Shown here piece by piece: positions 18,778 to 26,588 of a DNA stretch of 40,172 bases. A program made the position numbers and the translations under genes. The notes under the pieces were generated by a model, which did no database searches, had not been told where the DNA came from, and worked only from the letters and a program-made list of their open reading frames with translations. Position 1 is the first letter of the stretch, and each line of letters begins with the position of its first letter. Location: NCBI GenBank assembly GCA_947258695.1, contig CAMYJG010000022.1, positions 1-40,172 on the forward strand, given 5' to 3'. This DNA is from an uncultured Ectothiorhodospiraceae bacterium (GTDB taxonomy: Bacteria; Pseudomonadota; Gammaproteobacteria; UBA6429; Thiohalophilaceae).

Positions 18778-19776
18778 TTATATTATTTTTCTGCCAACAG
18801 CTTCTGCAATTGGACGCAATGTCGTTAACAAGTCACGGAACGTATCATGATCAAGTTGTTGTGCCGCATCAGATTTAGCGACGGATGGATCCGGATGCAC
18901 TTCGATTAACAAACCTTCAATACCCATTGCAGTACAAGCACGCGCAAGATCAGGTACGCCATAGCGGTAACCCATGGCATGACTTGGATCGAGAATAATC
19001 GGTAAGTTGGTATGTTCTTTTAAAAATGCCACACCACATAGATCTAAGGTGAATCGCGTTTTTGTTTCAAAAGTACGGATACCGCGTTCACATAAAATTA
19101 CGTTGTCATTACCACCCGATAAAATAAATTCAGCGGCCTGAACAAATTCTTGCAGATTAGTACCGAAACCACGCTTTAATAAAATAGGTTTACGCGATTG
19201 ACCACAGCGACGTAAAATTCCCTGGTCATACATTGCCTTGGCACCAATTTGCACTATATCCGCGTAATCAATTACTTCATCAACATGTGTAGTATCACGC
19301 ACTTCAGTAATAATATTAACGCCATAGTTACTGCGCATTTTATCCAGTAATTTCAAACCTTCTATACCCATACCCTGAAATGAATAAGGTGAAGTACGGG
19401 GTTTATAACAACCTGCGCGTAACGTTTTAATCCCTTGTTCAACCATTAACTCAGCTGACTGGGTAATTTGTTCTTCAGATTCAACCGAGCATGGACCGGC
19501 GATGACCATGGTGTTATTATTGGTTCCGCCTATTTTTACACCGCTAATATCGATTTCACGAGTTTCACTGAAATAATCGGCACTCGCCAGTTGAATATCA
19601 TTTGGAAAAGCAAAACTTTCTTCGGTAATATTTTCATATTGCGCAGGCACTTCTTGCAATGCAGAAGGTGTCACTAAAACATGATGCTCCGGTTTCTTAA
19701 TATGAAACGCGTCTAAATCTTTTGCTATTGTTTCAACTTCAGCATCTGTCACGCTGTTTTTTAAATGAATAATCAT
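18778..19776 (-). CDS. Type I-beta DAHP synthase-like enzyme with N-terminal ferredoxin-like domain
   Basis: This 332-residue enzyme belongs to the DAHP/KDO8P synthase family, which condenses PEP with an aldose phosphate. The metal ligands Cys96 (AGPCSVES), His266 (DPSHAMG), Glu292 (IEVHPDP) and Asp303 are all present. The substrate motif is KPRTSPYSFQG (residues 125 on), the DAHP-synthase form for erythrose-4-phosphate; KDO8P synthases have KANRSS. The first ~45 residues form a ferredoxin-like domain like that in Thermotoga, where it mediates aromatic feedback. It overlaps the upstream RPE-CBS gene by four bases (ATGA), so the two are translationally coupled. It could be the aromatic-pathway enzyme or feed a C7 ulosonic acid. 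Confidence 0.88.
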   Translation of the reverse strand: MIIHLKNSVTDAEVETIAKDLDAFHIKKPEHHVLVTPSALQEVPAQYENITEESFAFPNDIQLASADYFSETREIDISGVKIGGTNNNTMVIAGPCSVESEEQITQSAELMVEQGIKTLRAGCYKPRTSPYSFQGMGIEGLKLLDKMRSNYGVNIITEVRDTTHVDEVIDYADIVQIGAKAMYDQGILRRCGQSRKPILLKRGFGTNLQEFVQAAEFILSGGNDNVILCERGIRTFETKTRFTLDLCGVAFLKEHTNLPIILDPSHAMGYRYGVPDLARACTAMGIEGLLIEVHPDPSVAKSDAAQQLDHDTFRDLLTTLRPIAEAVGRKII

Positions 19777-20780
19777 AACTCGCCTTTGATTAAATTGAAG
19801 AAAGTCACCGCGCCGGTCACTTTGTTTGTATCATCGACAACAGGTAAATAAGAAATTGCAAAACTCTGTTGTTTTATAAATTTTAATAATTCCATTACGC
19901 TAAAATTCTCATTAGCCTTAACCGGGTTAGAATTTGTAATATCTTCCACGGTCACATCGTTGAGGTTATCGGTATGCTTTAATAATCCTTTTCGCACATC
20001 GGCATTGGTAACAATGCCATCAAGTTTACCATCATCATCGATTAAAATCGTAAATCCGACATCATAGTCCTCAATCGATTGAAGAATAGCATTAACACTA
20101 CGATCTTTAAGTTTTAGTAATGGCAGCTCATCTGCTGTGCGCATAAAATCTTTCACCTGGAAATGTGAATCAACTTCATGTGTTTTCAGGTTAAGCATGG
20201 CGGCACCCATGGATTCACTATTCATGAGATAGGATCCGGAAACTGAGGCATAAACACCCATATTTCGCAGGATAAAGGATACTTCGCCGTTAACACCACC
20301 ATCGACATGAATATTTTTATCCGGAAACTTCTGACGGAACTGGCGAATTTTTCTGAAATTCGATTTATCAAATACCCCGCCACTTTGGCCAGGTGTGGTT
20401 GTCATGAACAAGATAAAATCAAATTTATCGGCGTATTTTTCAAAAACAGAAATATCTGTATCCGAGGTTATTGCCAGGCCTAATTTTGAAGAAATGCCAT
20501 CAGGTATGACCAGTTCACTTTCCAGGTTCTCATATTGAAAAGTGACATAATCAACATGATTTCTTTCGATTTGAGTAAAAAACTTCTCAGGATCAGCGCT
20601 GATTATATGTAAGTCGACCGGTGTCTGGCTGATTTGTTTAATTTCAGCAATATCCTCAAATACGCTCAAATCATCATTGCAATCAATATGAAAAAGATCA
20701 GCACCATGTACATCAAGATCCTTGATGATTTCAGGCAGAGATTGGCTCTGACTTGAGTAAACAGAAGCGGAGATTTTCAT
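19773..20780 (-). CDS. Ribulose-phosphate 3-epimerase-fold protein fused to KdsD-like CBS pair
   Basis: Residues 1 to about 200 form a TIM barrel of the ribulose-5-phosphate 3-epimerase family. The metal and catalytic residues are kept: His31-Asp33 (LFHIDCND), His58 (VDLHII) and Asp160 (VDGGV). Substrate loops differ: the usual PGFGGQ reads PGQSGG, and the usual H-x-E after strand 3 reads Q-x-E. Residues 207-335 are two CBS motifs starting VKDFMRTADELPLLKLKD and containing GIVTNADVRKGLL, close in pattern to the CBS tail of KdsD (arabinose-5-phosphate isomerase). No SIS domain is present. It starts the minus-strand unit with the DAHP-synthase-like gene and diverges from kdsB. Function inferred only: a sugar-phosphate epimerase for ulosonic acid synthesis. 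Confidence 0.85.
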   Translation of the reverse strand: MKISASVYSSQSQSLPEIIKDLDVHGADLFHIDCNDDLSVFEDIAEIKQISQTPVDLHIISADPEKFFTQIERNHVDYVTFQYENLESELVIPDGISSKLGLAITSDTDISVFEKYADKFDFILFMTTTPGQSGGVFDKSNFRKIRQFRQKFPDKNIHVDGGVNGEVSFILRNMGVYASVSGSYLMNSESMGAAMLNLKTHEVDSHFQVKDFMRTADELPLLKLKDRSVNAILQSIEDYDVGFTILIDDDGKLDGIVTNADVRKGLLKHTDNLNDVTVEDITNSNPVKANENFSVMELLKFIKQQSFAISYLPVVDDTNKVTGAVTFFNLIKGEL

Positions 20781-20942
20781 GGATTTTTACATATATTCAG
20801 TGACTTATAAGAGGCTAATATACTAATAGTATGCCACCTGCGGGTCAATCATTCCCGCGGACAATCAATGTGCTCTTGTGCAAACATTACGTTAGAATAC
20901 ACAAAATAAATATTAAAAATATAACAGTTGGTTAAATAGCCC
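20781..20942. promoter_or_regulatory. Divergent intergenic region between RPE-CBS gene and kdsB
   Basis: The 162 bases separate the two divergent units, so promoters for both must lie here or nearby. It is AT-rich towards kdsB. I see TAGAAT-like hexamers (near 20894) but no convincing -35 partner. A REP fragment (CATTCCCGCGG) is present near 20851. Confidence 0.5.
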
Positions 20943-21701
20943 ATGAGTTTTCGAATTGTCATCCCTGCACGTTTTGCCTCAACTCGCTTACCAGGAAAAC
21001 CACTACGCGAGATTTGTGGCAAACCCATGATTGTGCATGTAATTGAGCGGGCAAAACGTAGCAACGCAGAGGAAGTCATTGTTGCAACCGATTCAACAGA
21101 AATTGTTGAGGCCCTTTCACAACAGGATGTGCGGGTTTGTCTGACCCGAGAAGATCACCAATCCGGCACCGAACGGTTATCAGAAGTTATTGAACAGCTC
21201 GGCTTTGATGATGAGCAAATCCTCATCAACCTACAGGGCGATGAACCCATGATGCCTGCGGTTTGCCTGAACCAGGTTGGCCAGGCATTAGAACAAGACA
21301 AAAGCTTAAAAATGGCCACTTTATGCACGCCCTTAACCGATATCGAAGAGCTTTTTGATCCACACGCAGTTAAAGTAGTACGTGATATTAATGACTTTGC
21401 GCTTTATTTTACCCGCGCGGCAGTGCCCTGGTCCCGTGAATGTTTTAATGAGTCGCCAAGAGAGCTACCAAAAAGCCAGGAATACCAGCGCCACATTGGT
21501 TTATATGGCTACAGGGCTGGTTTTATTCGCCAATACCTTAACTGGGAAAGTAGTGATATCGAAAAAACGGAATCTTTAGAACAATTGCGTGTCCTCTATT
21601 ATGGTGAAAAAATTAAGGTCATTACGGCTGAAACACCGCCAGGACCCGGCGTTGATACTGTTGAGGATTTAAACAGAGTTTGTGAATTACTCTCTAAATA
21701 A
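20943..21701 (+). CDS. kdsB: 3-deoxy-manno-octulosonate cytidylyltransferase
   Basis: KdsB activates Kdo as CMP-Kdo for addition to lipid A in the cytoplasm. The 252-residue protein has the nucleotide-binding start IPARFASTRLPGKPL, the GDEPMM motif, RHIGLYGYRAGFI and ESLEQLRVLYYGEKI near the end, as in authentic KdsB. It lies two bases ahead of kdsC, which is not its usual place in E. coli (near lpxK); here it occupies the interval where kdsD would be expected. A related substrate, such as a C7 ulosonic acid from the divergent unit, is possible but not shown. Confidence 0.95.
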   Translation: MSFRIVIPARFASTRLPGKPLREICGKPMIVHVIERAKRSNAEEVIVATDSTEIVEALSQQDVRVCLTREDHQSGTERLSEVIEQLGFDDEQILINLQGDEPMMPAVCLNQVGQALEQDKSLKMATLCTPLTDIEELFDPHAVKVVRDINDFALYFTRAAVPWSRECFNESPRELPKSQEYQRHIGLYGYRAGFIRQYLNWESSDIEKTESLEQLRVLYYGEKIKVITAETPPGPGVDTVEDLNRVCELLSK

Positions 21702-21703
21702 TT

Positions 21704-22237
21704 ATGAAAGATATTTTAGACAAAGCAAAAAAAATAAAAGTACTGATTTTTGATGTCGACGGTGTACTCACTGATGGCAGCCTGATCGTTGATGATGATG
21801 GCAAGGAATATAAAGCTTTTTATTCAAAAGATGGGCTGGGAATAAAAATGCTGAAGAAAACCGGTGTTGATATTGCGGTTATCACCGCCCGGACATCTAA
21901 CGTGGTTATTCACCGTATGAAGAATCTTGGTATTAAACACATCTACCAGGGGCAACTCGATAAGCTACCTGCATTTGAAAACATATTAAAAGAATTAAAC
22001 CTGTCAGCAGAACAGGCTGCCTATGTTGGCGATGATGTTATTGACCTGCCCGTCCTGCTGCATGCAGGTTTAGCGGTGACTGTTGATGATGCTCACCCCC
22101 TGGTTAAACAACATGCTCATTGGCAAACCCCACGTCGTGGAGGTCGCGGAGCAGCACGTGATATTTGTGAACTCATTATGCAGGCACAAGGCACGCTTGA
22201 ATCACAGCTGCAAAATTATTTAGGCGATAAGCTTTAA
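21704..22237 (+). CDS. kdsC: 3-deoxy-manno-octulosonate-8-phosphatase
   Basis: KdsC removes the phosphate from Kdo-8-phosphate. The 177-residue protein has HAD motif I (IFDVDGVLTDG), VITARTS as motif II and YVGDDVIDLPVL as motif IV. The VDDAHPLVKQHAHWQTPRRGGRGAARDICELI tail is a signature of true KdsC and is missing in the second phosphatase at 18184. It starts two bases after kdsB and overlaps lptC by one base (TAATG), so it belongs to the kdsBC-lptCAB operon as in many gammaproteobacteria. Confidence 0.97.
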   Translation: MKDILDKAKKIKVLIFDVDGVLTDGSLIVDDDGKEYKAFYSKDGLGIKMLKKTGVDIAVITARTSNVVIHRMKNLGIKHIYQGQLDKLPAFENILKELNLSAEQAAYVGDDVIDLPVLLHAGLAVTVDDAHPLVKQHAHWQTPRRGGRGAARDICELIMQAQGTLESQLQNYLGDKL

Positions 22238-22815
22238 TGGCAAAGCTTCACTATTTAATGCTTTTGTTACTGATTATTTTTCTTGCCATTATCAGCGGTT
22301 GGATTTTTGAATCAATGGAAAAGCTTCCTGTTCTGACTAAAGAGAAACTACGCCACGATCCCGATTATTTTTTTAAAAACTTTACTGCCACTACGACGAA
22401 TAATAAAGGCCAACCTGCCTACCAGCTGAAAGCTAAATACCTGCAACACTTTCCCGATGATGACAGTATGGAAATACAGTATCCCCTGTTTTCTTTTTAT
22501 GAAAATAATATTAAAACCTGGACCGCACAGGCAAACGAGGCACTGGTAACAAAAAACAGTCAAATAATTAATCTAAAAGGTGATGTTATTCTTAACCAGG
22601 TTTCACCAACAGGTAAAAATGCTCAGGTTGTAAAACTCACTGCAGCACAACTGACTATTGAACCAGAGAATAGATTGGCTCACACCCGTTCTAAAGTTAA
22701 AATGTATAAGGGAGAAAACTTCATTCAGTCACTAGGTATGAAGGCTGACATGAGTAAAAACAAAATCGAGTTTTTATCCAATACCCGGAGCCATTATGTC
22801 TTACCCAAAAACTAA
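22237..22815 (+). CDS. lptC: LPS export protein LptC
   Basis: LptC is anchored in the inner membrane and receives LPS from LptB2FG, passing it to LptA. The 192-residue protein has one N-terminal membrane helix (about residues 5-24), followed by the periplasmic beta-jellyroll with YFFKNFTATTTNNKGQPAYQLKA and MEIQYPLFSFYE, the usual start of the LptC fold. It overlaps kdsC by one base and lptA by 20 bases, so the three are translationally linked. Confidence 0.95.
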   Translation: MAKLHYLMLLLLIIFLAIISGWIFESMEKLPVLTKEKLRHDPDYFFKNFTATTTNNKGQPAYQLKAKYLQHFPDDDSMEIQYPLFSFYENNIKTWTAQANEALVTKNSQIINLKGDVILNQVSPTGKNAQVVKLTAAQLTIEPENRLAHTRSKVKMYKGENFIQSLGMKADMSKNKIEFLSNTRSHYVLPKN

Positions 22816-23374
22816 AACATTTTATGTATTCCTGTGTTTAGTCATGGTTTTCGCCTTACCATTTGCTCATGCAGCAAAAAAAAATAACAAAAATGAAACC
22901 ATTGATATTAAAGCACAATATGTTTTACTTGATGAGAAAAAAGGAATCAGTAAATACAAAGGTAATGTTGTATTTACAAAAAACACCCTCATTATAAAAG
23001 CGGATGCAGTTACCCTTTATTTTAAAAATGAAAAACTCAACAAGGCCGTGATCAAAGGAACACCAGCTGATGTACAACACCAGCCTGAAAATGAAGCAAA
23101 AGTTCACTCACAAGCAAAGACCATGGAATTTTTTGTGACTGAAGAACGATTAATTTTAACGGGCGATGCCTTCGTCGATCAGGGTGAACGTCATTTTAGC
23201 GGTGAGTCGATAGAATACGATACCCGGCAACAAACAATTACTGCAAATGGTAAAACTGAAAATACCAGCAACGCAAATAATGCAGAAATAACTCCACCGA
23301 AGGGGCGAGTCCATGTCATTATAGGCCCCAGGGCTGATAGTGATAAGCCTGGTAAGAGTAGTGAACAAGAGTAA
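22796..23374 (+). CDS. lptA: LPS transport periplasmic protein LptA
   Basis: LptA forms the periplasmic bridge that carries LPS to the outer-membrane LptDE complex. The 192-residue protein has a signal peptide ending AHA, then the OstA fold with repeated strands (IDIKAQYVLLDEKKGISKYKGNVVFTKN, VTLYFKN, EERLILTGDAFVDQG). It starts inside lptC (20-base overlap) and ends 13 bases before lptB. Confidence 0.95.
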   Translation: MSYPKTKTFYVFLCLVMVFALPFAHAAKKNNKNETIDIKAQYVLLDEKKGISKYKGNVVFTKNTLIIKADAVTLYFKNEKLNKAVIKGTPADVQHQPENEAKVHSQAKTMEFFVTEERLILTGDAFVDQGERHFSGESIEYDTRQQTITANGKTENTSNANNAEITPPKGRVHVIIGPRADSDKPGKSSEQE

Positions 23375-23387
23375 GTTAGATTAAGCA

Positions 23388-24125
23388 ATGAACGATGACG
23401 TAAAAATTTTAAAAGCCGACAACCTGTGTAAGAGTTATAAAGGACGCAAAGTTGTGCAGGGCGTTTCAATGGAAATTCATAGTGGTGAAGTCGTTGGCTT
23501 GCTCGGTCCGAATGGTGCAGGTAAAACCACCTCTTTTTACATGGTTGCAGGCCTGGTTGCTGCCGATGAAGGCAACATTACTCTTGGTGATAATACTATC
23601 ACGCACTACCCCATGCACCAACGTGCCCGTCTTGGTATCGGTTACTTACCACAGGAAGCCTCAATTTTTCGAAAATTATCCGTCACTGAAAATATTATGG
23701 CGATATTGCAAACGCGCAAAGAACTCAGCAAATTTGAGCAAGAGCAAAAATTAGAGGACTTGCTTGAAGAGTTACACATAGGACATATACGAAATGGCTT
23801 AGGCATGAGCTTATCGGGTGGCGAGCGTCGCCGGGTCGAGATTGCACGTGCGCTGGCAACTGATCCCCGCTTTATCTTACTCGACGAACCTTTTGCCGGC
23901 GTTGATCCAATTTCAGTACGTGATATCCAGTCCATTATCCAGCACCTTAAAGAACGTGATATTGGTGTGTTAATAACTGACCATAACGTTCGGGAAACCC
24001 TCGGCATTTGTGAGCGCGGCTATATTATGAATGCCGGTGAAGTCATTGCTAGTGGTAAACCCGATGATCTACTCGATAATCAGAAAGTACGTGAAGTTTA
24101 TCTCGGTGAGAACTTCAAGTTATAA
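23388..24125 (+). CDS. lptB: LPS export ATP-binding protein LptB
   Basis: LptB is the cytoplasmic ATPase of the LPS exporter LptB2FGC. The 245-residue protein has Walker [10 protein letters not shown] (residues 40-48), the Q-loop [17 protein letters not shown], signature [15 protein letters not shown], Walker [14 protein letters not shown] and switch His in [10 protein letters not shown], all close to E. coli LptB. It closes the lpt operon; rpoN begins 106 bases later, in a gap that may hold a separate promoter. Confidence 0.98.
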   Translation: MNDDVKILKADNLCKSYKGRKVVQGVSMEIHSGEVVGLLGPNGAGKTTSFYMVAGLVAADEGNITLGDNTITHYPMHQRARLGIGYLPQEASIFRKLSVTENIMAILQTRKELSKFEQEQKLEDLLEELHIGHIRNGLGMSLSGGERRRVEIARALATDPRFILLDEPFAGVDPISVRDIQSIIQHLKERDIGVLITDHNVRETLGICERGYIMNAGEVIASGKPDDLLDNQKVREVYLGENFKL

Positions 24126-24231
24126 TCCTTAAAGACATAAATTCAATACTACACATTCTCTCAAAATAAGCTAAACTTAATATAAGTCCGGTTATACGTA
24201 ATATGATGGTCCGGTACTTGATAACTACTTT

Positions 24232-25746
24232 ATGAAACAAGCACTCCAATTCCGATTAGGTCAAAATTTGACCATGACCCCCCAGCTGCAACAGGCAATT
24301 CGCTTGTTACAACTGTCGACGCTCGAATTAAATACAGAAATCCAGGATGCGCTCGATTCCAATATGATGCTGGAAATTGGGGATGAAAACAGTAACGAAA
24401 ACACCTCATCTGAGAGTGAAAGCAGTACGGAAAGCAGTACTGATAATAATGAAATTTCAGCTACTGCGAATGAAAATACTGAATCGAGTAATGAGGCAAA
24501 TTTAGAAGCGGCATCTGATACCGCGGCAACCGAAACACTGCCAGATGAATTAGCGGTCGATACCTCCTGGGATGACATTTACGACTCAGTGCTACCAGTG
24601 ACATCTTCTGCGTCATCTTCCTATAACTCTGATGATCAACCCGAAGTCTACACCGCCAGCTCTGAAAGCTTACATGAGAACTTACGCTGGCAAATTAAAA
24701 TGACACCTTTCAGCGAGTTAGATGCCGCTATTGCAGAAGTGATTGTTGATGATATTAACGATGATGGTTTTTTACAAACCACGGTTGAAGAGATTGCTGC
24801 CTCACTGGAGTCACTTGAAGTTGAAGCCGATGAGGTTGAGGCGGTTTTACACCAGGTACATAATTTTGATCCTGCCGGTGTTGGTGCACGGGATTTACGA
24901 GAAAGCCTATCAATTCAATTACATCGTCTGCCTAATGATATAGATTTACGTGAATACGCGATTACCCTGGTTGATAACTACTTTGATTTATTAGCCAATC
25001 GAGAATACCCACAACTCATGCGCAAAATGAAAGTCTCTGAAGATGATCTCAAAGATGTGATTCAACTTATACAAAGCATGAACCCAAGACCCGGCGGACA
25101 GGTTAACGCCAATAAAGCGGAATATATTATTCCTGATGTTACCGTTAAAAAAGTCAATAATACCTGGAAAGTTGAACTCAACTCAGACGCTGCGCCAAAA
25201 TTACGTATTAATGCGACTTATGCCAACATGATTAAAGATGTGAAAAACAGTGATGACAACTCATCAATGAAAAATCATCTTCAGGAAGCACGTTGGTTTA
25301 TTAAAAGTTTATTGAGTCGTAATGAAACACTATTAAAAGTGGCTCACTGTATCGTCGAGCGGCAAAAAGATTTTTTAGAACACGGCGAAGAAGCAATGAA
25401 AGCACTAGTGTTGCATGACATTGCCGAAGCTGTTGATATGCATGAATCAACCATATCCCGTGTTACAACAAAAAAATACATGCACACCCCACGGGGTATA
25501 TTTGAATTAAAGTATTTCTTTTCCAGCCATGTCAGTACTGCAAGTGGAGGAGAATGTTCGGCTACTGCGATTCGCGCATTAATTAAAAAACTGATAGCAG
25601 CGGAAACCCCTAAAAAACCTTTGAGTGATAATAAAATTGCTATCATCCTCGAAGATCAGGGAATTAATGTTGCACGAAGAACAGTAGCTAAATATAGAGA
25701 GTCGTTAGCAATTCCACCATCAAATGAGCGTAAACGACTCGCTTAA
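24232..25746 (+). CDS. rpoN: RNA polymerase sigma-54 factor
   Basis: Sigma-54 recognises -24/-12 promoters and needs an ATP-driven activator. The 504-residue protein has the glutamine-rich region I (LTMTPQLQQAIRLLQLSTLEL), an acidic region II (residues ~45-115, unusually rich in Ser, Glu and Asn), the core-binding domain with DPAGVGARDLRESL, the helix-turn-helix and the RpoN box ARRTVAKYRE at 481-490. Its place between lptB and hpf-ptsN is conserved in Gammaproteobacteria. Confidence 0.98.
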   Translation: MKQALQFRLGQNLTMTPQLQQAIRLLQLSTLELNTEIQDALDSNMMLEIGDENSNENTSSESESSTESSTDNNEISATANENTESSNEANLEAASDTAATETLPDELAVDTSWDDIYDSVLPVTSSASSSYNSDDQPEVYTASSESLHENLRWQIKMTPFSELDAAIAEVIVDDINDDGFLQTTVEEIAASLESLEVEADEVEAVLHQVHNFDPAGVGARDLRESLSIQLHRLPNDIDLREYAITLVDNYFDLLANREYPQLMRKMKVSEDDLKDVIQLIQSMNPRPGGQVNANKAEYIIPDVTVKKVNNTWKVELNSDAAPKLRINATYANMIKDVKNSDDNSSMKNHLQEARWFIKSLLSRNETLLKVAHCIVERQKDFLEHGEEAMKALVLHDIAEAVDMHESTISRVTTKKYMHTPRGIFELKYFFSSHVSTASGGECSATAIRALIKKLIAAETPKKPLSDNKIAIILEDQGINVARRTVAKYRESLAIPPSNERKRLA

Positions 25747-25768
25747 TCAGTAACTAAAGGAGAAAACT

Positions 25769-26110
25769 ATGCAATTAAATATTACTGGACACCATGTAGA
25801 GGTTACAGACTCACTTAAAGCGTATGTAGCAGAAAAACTTGAACGCCTCGAAAAACATTTTGACCATGTCAATAACGTCCATGTAATTCTAAGTGTAGAG
25901 AAGCAGCGACAAAAATCTGAAGCAACTGTAAATGTGAATGGTGCAAGTTTATTTGCTGATTCAACAGAAGAAGATATGTATGCAGCCATTGATTCGATGA
26001 CCGATAAACTTGATCGTCAAATCAAAAAACACAAAGAAAAACTCAAAGATCATCATCGCAATGAAGGCAGTCAAATTAAGCACCAACAACCGATGATGGA
26101 AGAAGATTAA
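25769..26110 (+). CDS. hpf: Ribosome hibernation promoting factor
   Basis: This 113-residue factor of the HPF/YfiA family binds the decoding region of the 30S subunit in slow growth and favours 70S/100S dimers. It shows MQLNITGHHVEVTDSLKAYVAEKLERLEKHF at the start and LFADSTEEDMYAAIDSMTDKLDRQIKKHKEKLKDH at the end. It is the short form. The start codon has a strong AAAGGAG. It follows rpoN by 22 bases, as usual. Confidence 0.96.
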   Translation: MQLNITGHHVEVTDSLKAYVAEKLERLEKHFDHVNNVHVILSVEKQRQKSEATVNVNGASLFADSTEEDMYAAIDSMTDKLDRQIKKHKEKLKDHHRNEGSQIKHQQPMMEED

Positions 26111-26124
26111 GGAATACTCAGTAA

Positions 26125-26586
26125 ATGCAACTATCGGAAATCATTAATACTAACCGTATTAAAAAAGATGTTGATGTTCATAGTAAAAAACGTGCACTTG
26201 AAGCGTTAAGTGAACTCATCTCACAGGATCAAACACAGCTTGATGCTGATGATATTTTTGATAGCTTACTCTCACGTGAACGTTTAGGTGCAACCGGTGT
26301 GGGGTATGGTATTGCCATACCTCATGGCCGTATTCAAAGTTGTCAACAAATCACCGGTGCTTTTATACAACTTGATAACGGTATTGATTTTAATACTGTC
26401 GATAGTCAACCCGTTGATATTTTATTTGCACTCATTGTTCCGGAAGAGTCAACGGATGAACATTTACAAGTTCTCGCTTTACTCGCATCGATGTTTAGTG
26501 ATGATAAATTTAGGGAAAAATTACGTCAAAGCCAAAATGAAGAAGAAATATACCAACTCCTGACCACGTGGCAAAAACCTGATTAA
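26125..26586 (+). CDS. ptsN: PTS-Ntr EIIA component
   Basis: EIIA-Ntr is a phosphocarrier that regulates transport and metabolism by direct contact rather than importing sugar. The 153-residue protein has the phosphorylation site His67 in GIAIPHGR and the following LDNGIDFNTVDSQPVDILFALIVPE typical of the family. It starts 14 bases after hpf and ends two bases before hprK. Confidence 0.97.
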   Translation: MQLSEIINTNRIKKDVDVHSKKRALEALSELISQDQTQLDADDIFDSLLSRERLGATGVGYGIAIPHGRIQSCQQITGAFIQLDNGIDFNTVDSQPVDILFALIVPEESTDEHLQVLALLASMFSDDKFREKLRQSQNEEEIYQLLTTWQKPD

Positions 26587-26588
26587 CC

